A stretch of DNA of 64,000 nucleotides from Lecanicillium sp. G3 (lineage: Eukaryota > Ascomycota > Sordariomycetes > Hypocreales > Cordycipitaceae), in contig JAZHPD010000011.1 in assembly GCA_037575805.1 (NCBI GenBank), positions 558,001-622,000 of the forward strand, given 5' to 3'. The translations under genes and the position numbers were made by a program. The notes beneath the pieces are model-generated. The model worked only from the letters and a program-made list of their open reading frames with translations, made no database searches and was not told the DNA's origin. Positions 1 through 11,699 of this stretch are shown here, piece by piece. The first letter of the stretch is position 1, and every line of letters starts with the position of its first letter.

Positions 1-3000
1 GTACCTGGAGAAGTCTGTACTCCGTAGTACGGGTAGTCTTGGTTTTTCAACAGTTCTGCTACATGTGCTGGATGCTGCTGACAGATTCTTTGCTTGTTAT
101 CCAGCGTTACCAGCAGTGGGGGGAGCCACTAAAGTTAACTAACTATCTTGCTGCCTTGTTTTTTTCAAGGTTGGTACCTCAGGTATCAGGTATCTACCGA
201 TCAGTGCGTATGTGTGTATTGGTTCTGACAAGGTGGGTGAGTAAATGCGGGAAAAAATGGCAAAAAATTGGCAGAAATGTGTGAATCGCACAACAATGCT
301 CCTGATTCCTTAATCAGCATGTTCATCTCCTTTTTAGGAAATTTCATTTTTGGCGAGCAAACGGGTGACGGGATGTCAAGCTTGCAGCAGCAATCCTACG
401 TGGAGCCGCAAACGGACAGTTTTCTTTTTGCACTTTTTTTTTTTTTTTTTGGGCCTTTTTTTTTTTTTCTTTTCATTTTTGGTGCCTGGGCCTGGTTCGC
501 CCGACCGCGGCGACGCCAGCCAGAAAAAGCCACAGTGGCGGCGCACCCACAGCAGCAAGCACCACCACCAGCAAGCAGCAAGCAGCTAAGCCGTTCCCGG
601 CGGGTTTTGGCAGGGATAGGACGAGCAGCAGCTTTGACCACTAACAGAGCAGAGCTGAGAAAGCTTGGTGCTCGGTCGGCCATCTAGGTCTTTTTTGCTT
701 TCCCATCCATATCCAACCCTCTTTCTGCGTGTGTTTTATGTTATGTGCCTGTCCCACTATTCTCTCTCTCTCTCTCTTTTTATAACCGCTTTGAGAGGGG
801 AGGAGACGGGGGTGGCGACCAGTTAAACGGCGACGAACAGTGATGCACCGTGGGAGGTGCTTGTGCCTGCTTGTGCTGGAGCTGGCTCTGGTACCTTTCT
901 GTACCTTTATGCGTACAGAGTACCCAGGATCAAGCTGTTACAAGTTTCCTCACAGTACGGATACAGAAATGTACACACATTTATGCTCGGATATGCGCTC
1001 TGCTTCTCAATGTCATGCATGCGCTTTCATCTTGTTCTGTCACGTATCTGCTCTCTCTCTCTCCTCTTCCCTCTTGCATCGTGATTGTCCAAGCAGTCAA
1101 GCTCCCATTCTTGTTCGTCGTCATCTTTTCTGTTGATTTTGTTTTCGTCTCTGGTTTTGCACATTGCTTTGCCTGATTCAATTCAATTCGATTTTGCCCG
1201 CCAAAGCCGTCTCTGCGTCGTGGTCTGTGTCGTCTCTCGTCGCTCGTCACGTATTTGCGCGCACCCGTTTGTCGCATTTTTGCACCACCGCAGACAAGAG
1301 CCCGTGATCCACTCCACCCTGTCCTGTCGTCTCTGTTTGACAGCTGCTGCTGCTGTCTCTATTTCCTACGCAAACGAAGAAAACGGGGGCTGTCGATTAA
1401 AAAAAAAAAGCAAATCATTTCGCAGGCAACGGAATTGTTTCGTTTCTCCTCGTCTATCCAGATTCAGCCGAAAATCCTCGTCTCGGAAATCTTTTGTACA
1501 AGTGCGTTTGCAGTCTCGCCCACTGCTTGTCTGCCCCTTGCGATTGCGACACATGCCCGTTTCTAATACGAGACTACCAGAACCAAACCAGACCGGACAG
1601 ACGCACAGGGCCAGCCAGACAAGCACCAAACAGCAACCAGAAACCTTGGCTCTAGCCGATCTTCGATCCCTTGCTCCTTGTCGCAGCCCAGCAAAAGCCC
1701 AGCCGGTCCAGCCGGTCCAGCCCAGTCCACAACCGTGTCAGGCAAGGCCCAGCAGCAAAGCGAGACACGCACACCCTCCCCGGTCGATCCTGGTGGATAA
1801 CAAGCACGAGGTAAGGAAAAAAGAAAAGAAAAAGCCGCCCTAGTGCAGGTCAGGCAGGTCAGGCAGGTCAGGCAGGTTAGCTCAGGTCAGGGCAGGCTGT
1901 GAGCTCGCGAGATAGCGAGCCACAGAGAACAGTACAGTACCGAGTACTCTGTACCAGCAGCCTTGTTTGTTTGGCTTAGCGGATGTCTACACCAAGGAAT
2001 TTAGCACGGCGTGGCAGCAAGTGGTGGTGGTGATGACGGCAGAGACGGGTGTGTGTGATCGGCCATGAGCTATCCATGACAGCTTGCTCTTGCGTCTGCC
2101 TGAAAGGAGCAAGGACGGACACTGCCACCACTGCCACTGCCACTGCCACTCACTGCCACATGCACCAGCCACGGTTACGGTACGGTAACGGTACGGTACG
2201 GTACAGCACTTGCACGCACTGCACTGCATTGAACCCGCAGCAAACTGTTTCCAGCCAGGCCGAGCAGAGTCGAGTCAGTGGAGCACTTGTTCCGCCCCAA
2301 GCTGGGTGGCTAGCTGCCCTGCCCTCTCTGCGGTCGTCCACTGACTGCTTCTTGCTGCCTCCTAACTTAGTTACTGCTTGCTTGCTTGCCTGCCTGCCTT
2401 TCTGCTGCCCTGCCTGCCTCCACGCCTGCTTGCATTGTGTTCCACTGCTAAAAGAGGGTCTAGCCTTGCACCACCGCACCACTCCCACAACGAGGAACCA
2501 CTTTGCGCGCCCAAGCTCCTACGAGTGCCGGGACTGGTACAAGAAAGAAGCTAAAAGAAAGCAAAATTGTCAAAAAGGGAAAAGCTGATTTTCAACCATT
2601 CTTGACGAGAGGGAAAAAAAAAAAGAAAAAAAAAAAAAGTGACCCGCCCACCAAAAAGTCACACAAACTGCCTCTGCCACCAAAAAGTCACCCACACACA
2701 GCTGCCCACTACCACTGCCCACTGCCTGCCCACAGACTACCATTACCACCAAAAAAAAGTCACTCGCCCGCTTATCACTCTCCTGCAGGTACCTGCTCGC
2801 CCACTCAGCGTCCACCATCGCCTAAACCACTGCCACTGCCACTCTGCACGCCCACTGACCTGACCACCTGCACTACCTGCACCGCGCTCCCAACTACGCT
2901 TCCAATTCTTCTTCTTCCTCCCACATCCTTCTTCCCCCCTCCCCTCCCTCAAGGTCACTGCGAGTTTTCCCTTGTGCGTGTTTCGGATATTGGTCAAGAT

Positions 3001-4478
3001 ATTTACGGTTGTTTCGCGGGCGCTTAAAAGTGAGTATCAGAAATTCCCAATCCCCGATTCCCTCACCCTTTGTGCCGCACTCTTTGCGGCCGCAGTCTGT
3101 CCTTTTGCCCTGGTGTGCGCTGCGCTGGTCTTGCGCTGCGCCAGGCTTCCCGTCGCTCGAGAAAAATCTACCTACCCCTCAGCGAATCGCGACGCCGATG
3201 ACGAAAACCCTACCGCAATGCGGCCCGTCGCCCCAATCCATCGCGAGTCGATCAAACAGGACTTTCAATTGATGGAATTCACCTCCTTTCCCATTTCCCT
3301 GATGGCCGACGACGCCGCGACAGCCCTCGATGCACACACCAACAACCGCCCCAGATGACGTGGCTGCGCCCTGCTCCGGTCCGCAGCTGCCGGTTGTCGC
3401 CTCGTCCACCGCATCAGCAGTTTTCGACAGACTCGTCATGGTCTGAATGGAATCCGGCCATCCTCTCGTCGTTTCCTGACCCATTTTCGCTTCTGCCGCT
3501 ATTGCTGCTGCCGCTGCGACCAATGGCGCATCCACCCGATTCTGTCCCGTCGCGAAAAAAAATTCCGGCCCTGCCTCTGCCACTGGCTTCTGCCGTTTTC
3601 GTCCACCACCACCCCTGCAACACCACACAACCACATGCCATGCTTCGAGCGCAAACCACTCGAACCCATCGGGGAACCACCCAAACCTGCCGTCGTCGCT
3701 CTTTCAATGCGTCTTTTCCCGTCAACCCACCACCTCGATTTTCACTCATTCGCTTCGTCCCGTCAACCCAAGCCATCAAACCCACCTTTTGATCCTTACC
3801 CGGTCCATCCCAGGCTTACCCGTCAGCCGCGACTGAGAACAGACCCGACCCGACTGGACTCACGCCAGCCATCCATCCGGCCAACCAGCAAACCGACAGA
3901 CTGCACAAACAAAGAAAGGGTCCAAGCCACGGGGCTTCTTCCCACTTCATGCTAACCTCTTCCTCCTCTCTCCAGGTTCTCGTCATTTCGTAATCGCCCA
4001 CTGTTTTACCACGTTCCTTGCGAATTTTCGGTAAAGCTACGTCTGCATTTGGGGATTGTACTGTCGGAACCTGTTTCTGTCATATTCTCTCCTTTTCGTT
4101 CCTCTCTCCTCTCTCCCCGTTGTCTTGAAGAGCATCCCTTGCTTTCTCTTTTCCAACTCGGCGTCGCGGTGTCTTTCAAGTATTCTCTGTACGACCATTC
4201 TTGTTAGTGTCGCGTTTTTCCACCACAGCATTACGACTTGTTTCGACCAAAGATTTCACGACTTTTTGTTGTACCATTCTAGCCTTTGCATTGGCAATTC
4301 TTGTATGTACATTATATTTACCCTACCTGTTGGCTGGCTGTTGAGCGCGAGTCAACTTGACAGCTTGCATTGCTACTTGCTTGCGATGCTCGCTTTCCAC
4401 CGGCCCCAGGTCAAGATGCATTCTTGCTAACATCATTCAGAACATTCGCTAAACAACTTTACGTATCTCTTTTTCACC
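1..4478. other. Upstream/leader region of the RRM gene, no supported CDS
   Basis: This stretch is strongly pyrimidine-rich and full of simple repeats: T tracts at 434-450 and 456-468, a CT run near 760-778, a 9-base tandem repeat at 1846-1877, CCACTG-type repeats near 2117-2158, GGTAC repeats near 2173-2204, and an A-rich tract at 2612-2639. Two places look like introns in a long 5' leader. One has a donor GTGAGT at 3030 and a CTAAC branch with TCCAG acceptor ending at 3975. The other has a GTATGT donor near 4304 and a GCTAAC..CAG acceptor ending at 4440, 38 bases before the start codon. Open frames here have repetitive composition and no recognisable domain, so I read it as promoter plus spliced 5' UTR. 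Confidence 0.6.
1846..1877. repeat. Short tandem repeat, 9-base unit
   Basis: The unit CAGGTCAGG is repeated head to tail three times exactly, followed by a fourth, degenerate copy. It lies in the non-coding upstream region of the RRM gene. No function is evident. Confidence 0.9.
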
Positions 4479-6247
4479 ATGGAACTTGATCCCTCTTTCC
4501 GCGCCGCCTCCGCCAACGGTGGCTCCGCCAACGGCCAGATGGCCTTTGCCAACGGCACCCCTCCCGCCGGCGACATGTCTGCTCCTCCCCCGACTGGCTC
4601 CTCCCAGGACCAGGCCAAAACCACCCTCTGGATGGGTGAGCTCGAGCCCTGGATGGACGAGAACTTTATCAAGGGTGTTTTCCTTTCCGCCGCCGGCGAG
4701 ACTGTCAATGTCAAGGTCATTCGTGACAAGAACTCTGGGTACGTTGCACAGCACTGATACCAATAAACCCAAGACACGAGCTTGAAACAGCTTTCAGTGT
4801 TGCACGCAATTCAAAACAACTTGCGCCATGCATGGCAGTTGAAGAAACAATTGCGTCAACGCGGAAGAAACAAGTTATATAAAAGCTACGGCTTGGAGAA
4901 ACGATATACCAATTCCCTTTAGAAACTAACACTGCTCAGTAACGCTGGATACTGCTTTGTCGAGTTTCAGACGGCCGATGCCGCCACCAAGGCCCTCGGC
5001 CTCAACGGCAACCCCGTCCCCAACAGCTCCCGCCAGTTTAAGCTCAACTGGGCTTCCGGCGGTGGCCTTGTTGACCGCAGGTATGTCACACCTCTTCAGG
5101 CACCTGGCAAATTCTGCCCAATCACCCCTCCCTGTCACACGCATCTGCATCCGATCTGCCGGAGCCTGCATGCAGCTGTGTTGTCTTCAATGCAGTCCGC
5201 CCCACTTTCTGCCCATTGTCATCAACCTCGTCACCTTGGGCACGCGTGCTTGCGTGACTCTTTGCCTGGCCGCCGCTGCCCGTTTGTCCTCATGCCTTCC
5301 GTTTGCTGCATACACCATCACAACCTCCCTCAAAAAGACGACTTAAGCTAATGACGCCAAACAGAGACGACCGCGGCCCCGAGTACAGCATCTTCGTTGG
5401 CGACCTCGGCCCCGAGGTCAACGAATATGTCTTGGTCTCCCTCTTCCAGGCTCGCTTCCCCTCTTGCAAGTCTGCTAAGATCATGACGGATGCCATGTCG
5501 GGCCAGAGCCGCGGATACGGCTTCGTCCGCTTCTCCGACGAGAACGACCAGCAGCGCGCCCTCGTCGAGATGCAGGGTGTCTACTGTGGCAATAGACCTA
5601 TGCGCATCTCTACTGCTACTCCTAAGAACCGGTAAGTACTCCTCTCGACCCCCCGACAACAGCTCGCACCTAACTCCTCCAGCGGTAACCACGGCTTCGG
5701 ACACGGCCACCACGGCGGCCCCATGATGGGCGGCGGCATGCCCCAGCAGCCCATGTGGGGTGGTATGCAGGGCTTCGCCTACGGCGGCTACAACCCGGCC
5801 ACCCAGATGAACCAGTTCACCGACCCCAACAACACGACCGTCTTCGTCGGTGGCCTCTCGGGCTATGTCACCGAGGACGAGCTCCGCTCCTTCTTCCAGG
5901 GATTCGGCGAGATCACCTACGTCAAGATTCCTCCCGGCAAGGGCTGCGGCTTCGTCCAGTTTGTCCACCGCCACGCCGCCGAGATGGCCATCAACCAGAT
6001 GCAGGGCTATCCCATTGGAAACTCGCGCGTCCGCCTGAGCTGGGGCCGCTCGCAGAACAACTCTGGCGTTGGTACCCCCTACCGCCCTGCCCCTCCTCCT
6101 CCTCACTACATGGGAATGCCTAGCCACGGTGGCCCTGGTCCTTACGGACCTCAGCACTTTGGCGGACCTGCTCCCGGTCAGGGTCCCGCCGGTCCTGCCG
6201 GCCCCCCTGGACCTGCTGGCCCCCCCCAGGTAAATGGAACAGAGTAA
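4479..6247 (+). CDS. Triple-RRM RNA-binding protein, NGR1/NAM8/Csx1 type
   Basis: Predicted exons are 4479-4738, 4940-5080, 5365-5631 and 5683-6247 (410 aa); all three introns have good GT..AG ends and keep the frame. The N-terminus is an Ala/Gly/Asn/Pro-rich stretch (about 1-42). RRM1 (about 46-134) spans the first two introns and includes LWMGELEPWM and GYCFVEF. RRM2 (about 142-220) has IFVGDLGPEV and RGYGFVRF. A Gly/His/Met-rich linker leads to RRM3 (about 272-346), with VFVGGLSGYVTEDEL and GCGFVQFVH. The tail is Pro/Gly-rich with collagen-like GPAGPPG repeats. The order of three RRMs matches NGR1/NAM8 and S. pombe Csx1, which bind mRNA and control stability or splicing. An optional terminal intron (6230-6293) would place a stop right after Q405. 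Family membership is secure; the exact ortholog is less so. Confidence 0.93.
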
Positions 6248-7537
6248 CCGAATATTTCTCGTGTCGAACAGGGCTGACCAGCTGCTTTGCCAGTAAACAG
6301 AACTTTTAAAGGGCAGGTTCTCTCCAATGAGGGCCACGCCTCTGTAGCCTGACCGGCCCATACCCGTTCGGCTCGTGGGAATCGGCTCACATGATGCTGT
6401 GCGTTGTTTGTCTTTTCTTGGCAGCTTCCCCTGGAATCCGTGTGTTTTTTGGTGCCTGGGGGATTGTTTTTCGGGGCGTTGGACTGAAAATGATTTGCGT
6501 TTTGCGGCAAGTCTTGTCTTGTTTTCAGGGCTCTTTCTGGTCACGTTTGCTTTTGCGCTTGCGCGTTGCGTTGACACGACACCATTCACTCGATTTTTCT
6601 TGAGTCTTCGAATCACGAATTGGCGTTGCGATTTCCGTACCTTGGGGGGGTTTTGCCATCAAGTCACATTTTACTCACATGGATTGCTGCTGCTTTCTAA
6701 AGCTTATTTGTTTTCCTTTGTCATAGCTATATTCATACAGAATTGTACAGGCTAATGCACTGTATTGAGTCATCTGCACTGTTTAGTGATGCTGCGTGTA
6801 CTCCGTATGTGAACGTATACGAAAGTTTCTTGTCGTGCGTGTATGACCGTTACTCTCGGCAATGCAGTTACTGAACACAGCTCTTACTGAGCAGAGGCTG
6901 AAGGTTGTTTTGCATGGAGTAGCTCTCAGGAACATGTTGAACTGCAGACAGAAGCAGACGTAAATAAGAACCACCCGCCATTTCCAACGACCCTAGTGCG
7001 CTCCTCCGTATGCAGCGCCAACCATGCAGACACTCCACAACCTTCAAAAAATACCGCGTAGTTCCCTATAGCGGGCGAAGTATTATCTAGGTGCCATTAC
7101 TCAGGAACCCCTGCACCCCTCTCATGCCCCTTGTACATGGACGACGGGATGCGTCACCGACGAAGGGCGCGCGAAAAAGTTGACAGGAAGACCGTTGGGT
7201 GTGTTTTTTTTTTTTTTTTTTTTTTTTTACCACATGGTTCACCCCCGCACTTTTTCTACACCGTAGCTGGGTAACTACGGAGTACAATTTTCTACTGTTG
7301 ATAATAAGGGGTCCGACTTGCAGTTCTTGGAAGCCCCTCTCCTTGGGCTTCTGTGGCGTTTATAAACTCGTGCCTTCCTGAACATCGCAAAGTCAGGTAG
7401 CCTCTTCTGCAAAAACGCAGCCGATCCAGGCCGTACGCCTACATCTATCTACATCTACAATCTACAGCACTTGCCGTACTGCCACTTCAACTTTTGCGGG
7501 CGCCGGAACCGAATTCCTTTTTTTCTTTTTTTAAACC
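6248..7537. other. Intergenic region between the RRM and GNAT genes
   Basis: It begins with the probable 3' UTR of the RRM gene. A 25-base T tract lies at 7204-7228. The decamer GTACTCCGTA occurs at 6798-6807 and its reverse complement TACGGAGTAC at 7276-7285. I see no gene. Confidence 0.6.
7361..7366 (+). promoter_or_regulatory. TATA-like box of the GNAT gene
   Basis: TATAAA lies 172 bases upstream of the GNAT start codon, in a setting with no other gene. This is a sequence-match call only. Confidence 0.4.
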
Positions 7538-8197
7538 ATGGCGAACCCCAACTTCACCATCGAGCCCAGCACGGAGGCGGACATGCTCCGCTGCGCCGAG
7601 ATCATGAGCGCCGCGTTCGCGTCCGAGCCCGTCGCCCCCGCCATGTTTGGCGGCGGCGTCGAGGCCACCGCCGCCGTCCACTGGCACAGCGTCCTCGAGC
7701 ACAACGGCCTCTTCCCCTCCGTGCCCTTTGCCATCAAGTGCGTGCACACGGACCCCGACACGGGGAAACGCACCATCGTGGGCACGGCGGAGTGGGCCGT
7801 CTTTGACCGCGAGCGCGCCGCGCCCGAGGAGGTGGCGGCCACGGAGCCGTACCCGAACCGGTTCGAGTACGGCCCGCCCGGGGAGGACAAGGAGCGCGCG
7901 CTGGCGATCATGCGGCCGATGGTGGAGGCGCGGCAGGCGATGATGGGCGGGAAAAAGTACGGGTTCCTGATGTTCATGGCGGTGGACGAGGCGTGGCGGC
8001 GGCAGGGGGCGGCGACGATGTGCGTGCGGTGGGGGATGGAGCGGTGCGGGGAGCTGGGCGTCCCAGCGTACCTGGAGGCGACGGCGGAGGGGATGAGGGC
8101 GTACAAGAAGATGGGATGGGAGGTTGTCGGCGAGGAAGAGGGGATGCTGTATCCGCCGATGATGTGGTGGCCCGAGGGCGTTGAGCGGTGGGTGTGA
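7538..8197 (+). CDS. GNAT-family N-acetyltransferase
   Basis: This is an intronless frame of 219 aa, starting at an ATG in an ACCATGG context. The fold signature is in the C-terminal half: a beta strand FLMFMAVD (143-150) is followed by the acetyl-CoA pyrophosphate-binding motif R-R-Q-G-A-A (154-159) and helix MCVRWGMERC. Next come an AYLEAT strand (177-182) and an AYKKMGW segment (189-194), the usual motif B of fungal GNAT proteins. About 70 residues in the middle (70-140) link the two halves, as in the many fungal GNATs related to puromycin-type acetyltransferases. The substrate cannot be told from sequence: small amines, amino acids or antibiotics are possible, and protein substrates are less likely. 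Codon use is very GC-rich, like the nearby PDX genes, so there is no sign of recent transfer. Confidence 0.88.
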   Translation: MANPNFTIEPSTEADMLRCAEIMSAAFASEPVAPAMFGGGVEATAAVHWHSVLEHNGLFPSVPFAIKCVHTDPDTGKRTIVGTAEWAVFDRERAAPEEVAATEPYPNRFEYGPPGEDKERALAIMRPMVEARQAMMGGKKYGFLMFMAVDEAWRRQGAATMCVRWGMERCGELGVPAYLEATAEGMRAYKKMGWEVVGEEEGMLYPPMMWWPEGVERWV

Positions 8198-8300
8198 AGC
8201 GTTGGGGTGCTGCTGCGGTGGTTGTTGATTGATGGAGGACTGTTTCACAAGGGATGAGACGGGATGTATGAGAATATGGGGGGTGGGGGATGATTATATG

Positions 8301-8322
8301 TATATATATATATATATATATA
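8301..8322. repeat. TA dinucleotide microsatellite
   Basis: About eleven consecutive TA units lie in the 3' flank of the GNAT gene. Confidence 0.95.
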
Positions 8323-11300
8323 CGTTATGCTCTTTCGTTGAACTTACGTGACGTCGAGAAATAGATTTGGCTGTGATCTATTTGGGATCGGAATCTGCGA
8401 AATACTTTGCGCCGTCGGCAAAGGGCCTTGCCTAGACCGTGGTGTATACTCGTAACCTGTTTCGCCAATTAGCACGACTATCATTGATATTACGCCGGAG
8501 GAGGGGAAAAAAAAGAAAAAAGTGACGTACAAGCACAGCAATTCCAGCCACAAACAACAGGCACGTACAGCGTGCCCCCCCGTACCCACAATACACGGTG
8601 TCGACAAGCGCCTCGCTCACGGTATCAGCATGCAGCGTCGGCATGAACAAACTGCGATATCCGATCATACAGAGAGTCCTGAGAGATGCCGGGGTAGCTC
8701 CAGGGGTTGGCAGACGGCGCGGGGTCGTCGTGCACGTATGTGAGTTTCGAGGTCGAGGGGCCCTGTAATAATCCCAAATTGTCATCACCTTGCTCAATTA
8801 TTTTTTGTTCTCCGCGAGTGCGGCGCATGAGGGATTGCGGTAGAAGAAAAAAAGTGCACTGAAGAACGCAAACTGAGAACTGTTTGTTACTTTTTGTGTT
8901 TCGGACGTTAATTCTCTGTCCTTATCGAAGGCGAACACTTGATCTTGGGGGCCCTTATATTCCATATATCGGAGAGTAAAATAGGCTGTGTGGGGTGGTG
9001 GCCGATTTGGAATGGCGAGATGTGTGGCGGCCAAGGCAAAATGGGGGCTGGGGGGCCAAACCGTCGCCGACTTGCGCTGAACAATGGAAGGAAGTCTACG
9101 GCGCGTGCGTGCGATTGCGATCGAGGTATGCGCGTGATGCCACCTGTCCTTGCGAGAAAAAATCTGTTCAAGACATGTTTGGCCAACAGCAGTTTTGCAG
9201 GTTTTTCGTTCTTGGGTTGTTGGCGGTTACGGTGCGCAAACGCCGTCTGGGACCCGTTCCGCCTATCTGTTGTGTACATGGTAATCCACACCGAGCTGCA
9301 ACTGGGTTGAATTGGATTGGGGAGGATAAAATACGTGCGATGTGTGTGCGCGTTTGATATAAACGTGTCCACAGATGACATGACGGAATCAAATCGCTCT
9401 CCTACACCGAGGTGTAAAAACACGCCGTGCGAATTGTTCCCGCAAGTCACACGGCAAAGACGGGTTTCTGCGTGTTGTTTGTACTTGCCCCGTATCATAT
9501 CTCATTGCACCTAGAGAGAAGCAAAGTGACGAAGTTTACTTACTTACCTAACCGCTCCATCTATCTATCCATTCATCCATCCGGGTCCCCCGGCCCGCCC
9601 AACAATCAAGCGGAATCGCGAACAAGGGCTATTGTTTTGCAATGGTGGCGTAGCATACATGTATTCGACTTTGTACAAGTTTATTAAGCAAAACCTGACA
9701 ACTTATCCGGTGTGGTAAAAAAAAAAAATGTTGGCTGGTGCAAAAGACGCATGTTGTGCGGTCAGCTCTGTGATGTGCGCATGCCGCGACTCGAACAGGC
9801 TAGCAGCCCGAACTGCCGGCATGGTTTCCATCGGCTTCGGCTCGAACTGGGCAGCGGTATAGCATTAGCATCCCTCGGAATCGGATACGGGATAAAAGCC
9901 ACAACGCGCACAGGACGAGGCTGTTCAGCGCCGGGAGCCGCAGGTACAGGGTTTTGGGGGGTCATGCGCCGACATCCCTTGCCCTTGTTTCCTTTCAAAA
10001 ACGGGATCAAATCAGGCTGCGCCGTTGGTTGCATCACGCCTTCCGCCGCAAATGAGCATATACTGCCTGCCGTTGTTCAAGTTGTAATCTATCCTCCGTA
10101 GTCTGGACCTCTGTGTTGCTCCCTCTCCCCCCGTTTCCCCAAGGGCCAGTATCATCTTCCCCCAGTCAGTATGTCGTTCCCGTCTTTGTCTACGCGGTGC
10201 GACTCGCCAGCTCTTCCCCCCGGGTCAAATCGCGCGTCTCCTCTTTCCGTTATTACGGAAATCTTAAAACCCCCCCATGCCAAAGTAGCCAGGCACACAC
10301 ATTCGGCTCCGAATGTTGCAGCAGCCAGAAACCACCTACAAACTAGGTGAACTAACAACAGGGAGTTGAGGCTTAGCTCGCCCCGCTTTAGACGACAGTT
10401 GGGGGGTCCCCGTGTCGGGTTAGACTACGCTTCCACGCTGGCAGAGCCTTTTTCTTTTTTGGCCCCGTTGCGCCGTTTTTTCATCACCAGGCACTGAACC
10501 TCGTCTACCTGCATGAGAGTATAATGGGTCTCTCTGCCCGTCCCATCTCGGCCGATGCCTTCCAGCCTTGCCGAAATTCTTGGTGCAAGAATTCCTTCTT
10601 AGCCTGGGGGCCTCTTCTACATAACTTTCCCAAAAGAGCATGGAGAGGGCCGGTAGTTTTAAAGGGGTTCGTCGTGTACGCAAATAACTCCGGGCGAACT
10701 CCGCGGTCAAAGAGTCGAGACGGGGGAAGTAGGGCGAAGCTGAACTTGGCAGGTCAAGTTTTGGGGGCAGAGACGGAACGCTTGTAACCTCAGCTGGTGG
10801 TGTTCGTTCTCTCTCCATGCACCATTTTTTGAATTCTTCTTCCTTTGTCGTCGGCGAACGGGAGAGGTATACGTAGAAGAACCCAGGTAAAACAAACTCG
10901 CAATGGATAAAAACACAAGCCGGTAACAGTGAAGCCCAATCGAGGGGCCGAATGCCGCGCAGCCTCAGCTCAGGCGTTGCTGCCGGCGCTGCACGCCAAG
11001 ATCTCGCGTCCTCTGATTCGACAGTGAACGACGGGTTTTTGCTCGCATTCACTGCCCCGCTTGTCCGACTCTCAGCTAGGGCTTGCTTGCTCGCTGCCCG
11101 AGGCAAGGCACGCCCCGGCCCCCCATGTACGCGCATGGAGTTTTCAGTTTTTGGCTGGGCTGAACGGCTAAAAAGCCAAACTAGCCAAATTGGTTAGCTA
11201 CGTAGCAGTCCCAGCCTTGTATTCGCCTTGGCCGGCTCATGCCCATCACCCTTGACAATCGGGTGCATCGTTCGTCGTCTGCGGCGGGGCGCGCACGATG

Positions 11301-11488
11301 GAGAAGTCGGGCCAGCCTGATTGGGGAAGGGCCCGAGAGATGCTGAGGGCGGTGATTCGCCGCAGCTGGTAATGATGCTTAAAGTCAGGCTAGCGGCTGG
11401 GATGAGTGGGAGGGAACGGTTGTGTCTGCGGGAGAGGGAGCTGGACCGGAGTCTAGAGGGGGGAGAAGAGAGAGAACGGGTGAACCAG

Positions 11489-11496
11489 TATATATT
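11489..11496 (+). promoter_or_regulatory. TATA-like box of the small gene at 11700
   Basis: TATATATT lies about 210 bases upstream of the start codon. It is followed by a C/T-rich then CA-rich leader (to 11699) that resembles the 5' UTR of well-expressed fungal genes. Confidence 0.45.
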
Positions 11497-11699
11497 CCCA
11501 GGCAAGGACGTTGTTTGTTTCTTTGCTCGTCCCAGATACCTATCTTTATTCCTCTGCTCTTCAAACTACAAGCAGCCTATATTATACACACCACTACTGC
11601 CGTCTCAGTCTACACGCACAAGACTGCAAGACCATCTACACCACTATACAACCACAACACATCATACACGCACACACAAACACACACGCACACATAACA

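Larger units (their letters stand above)
8198..11699. other. Intergenic region, no supported gene
   Basis: This 3.5 kb stretch holds the 3' end of the GNAT transcript, a TA dinucleotide run (8301-8322), and the promoter and leader of the small gene at 11700. Open frames in between are short and overlap on several strands, and none shows a domain, a signal peptide or codon bias. Confidence 0.55.

Noticed and set aside
843..1136. Short Cys-containing frame with a hydrophobic start behind a TATAACC element
   Set aside because: The hydrophobic segment is short, the cysteines are irregular, and the overlapping frames are equally open. Not enough to call a secreted protein.
1085..1843. 252-codon open frame on the plus strand in the leader region
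   Set aside because: Composition is driven by CT and GCC repeats, there is no domain, several other frames are open in parallel, and the stretch carries intron-like signals. Read as non-coding leader.
5348..6616. 422-codon frame on the minus strand opposite the RRM gene
   Set aside because: It is the antisense shadow of GC-rich coding DNA; the plus strand has three RRM domains.
6798..7285. Miniature inverted-repeat transposon bounded by GTACTCCGTA
   Set aside because: Only ten bases match at the ends, no target-site duplication is visible, and the same decamer occurs alone elsewhere.
10420..11136. 238-codon minus-strand frame
   Set aside because: The first codon is an ATG within a random-looking frame; no domain, no promoter context, and the plus strand is open as well.
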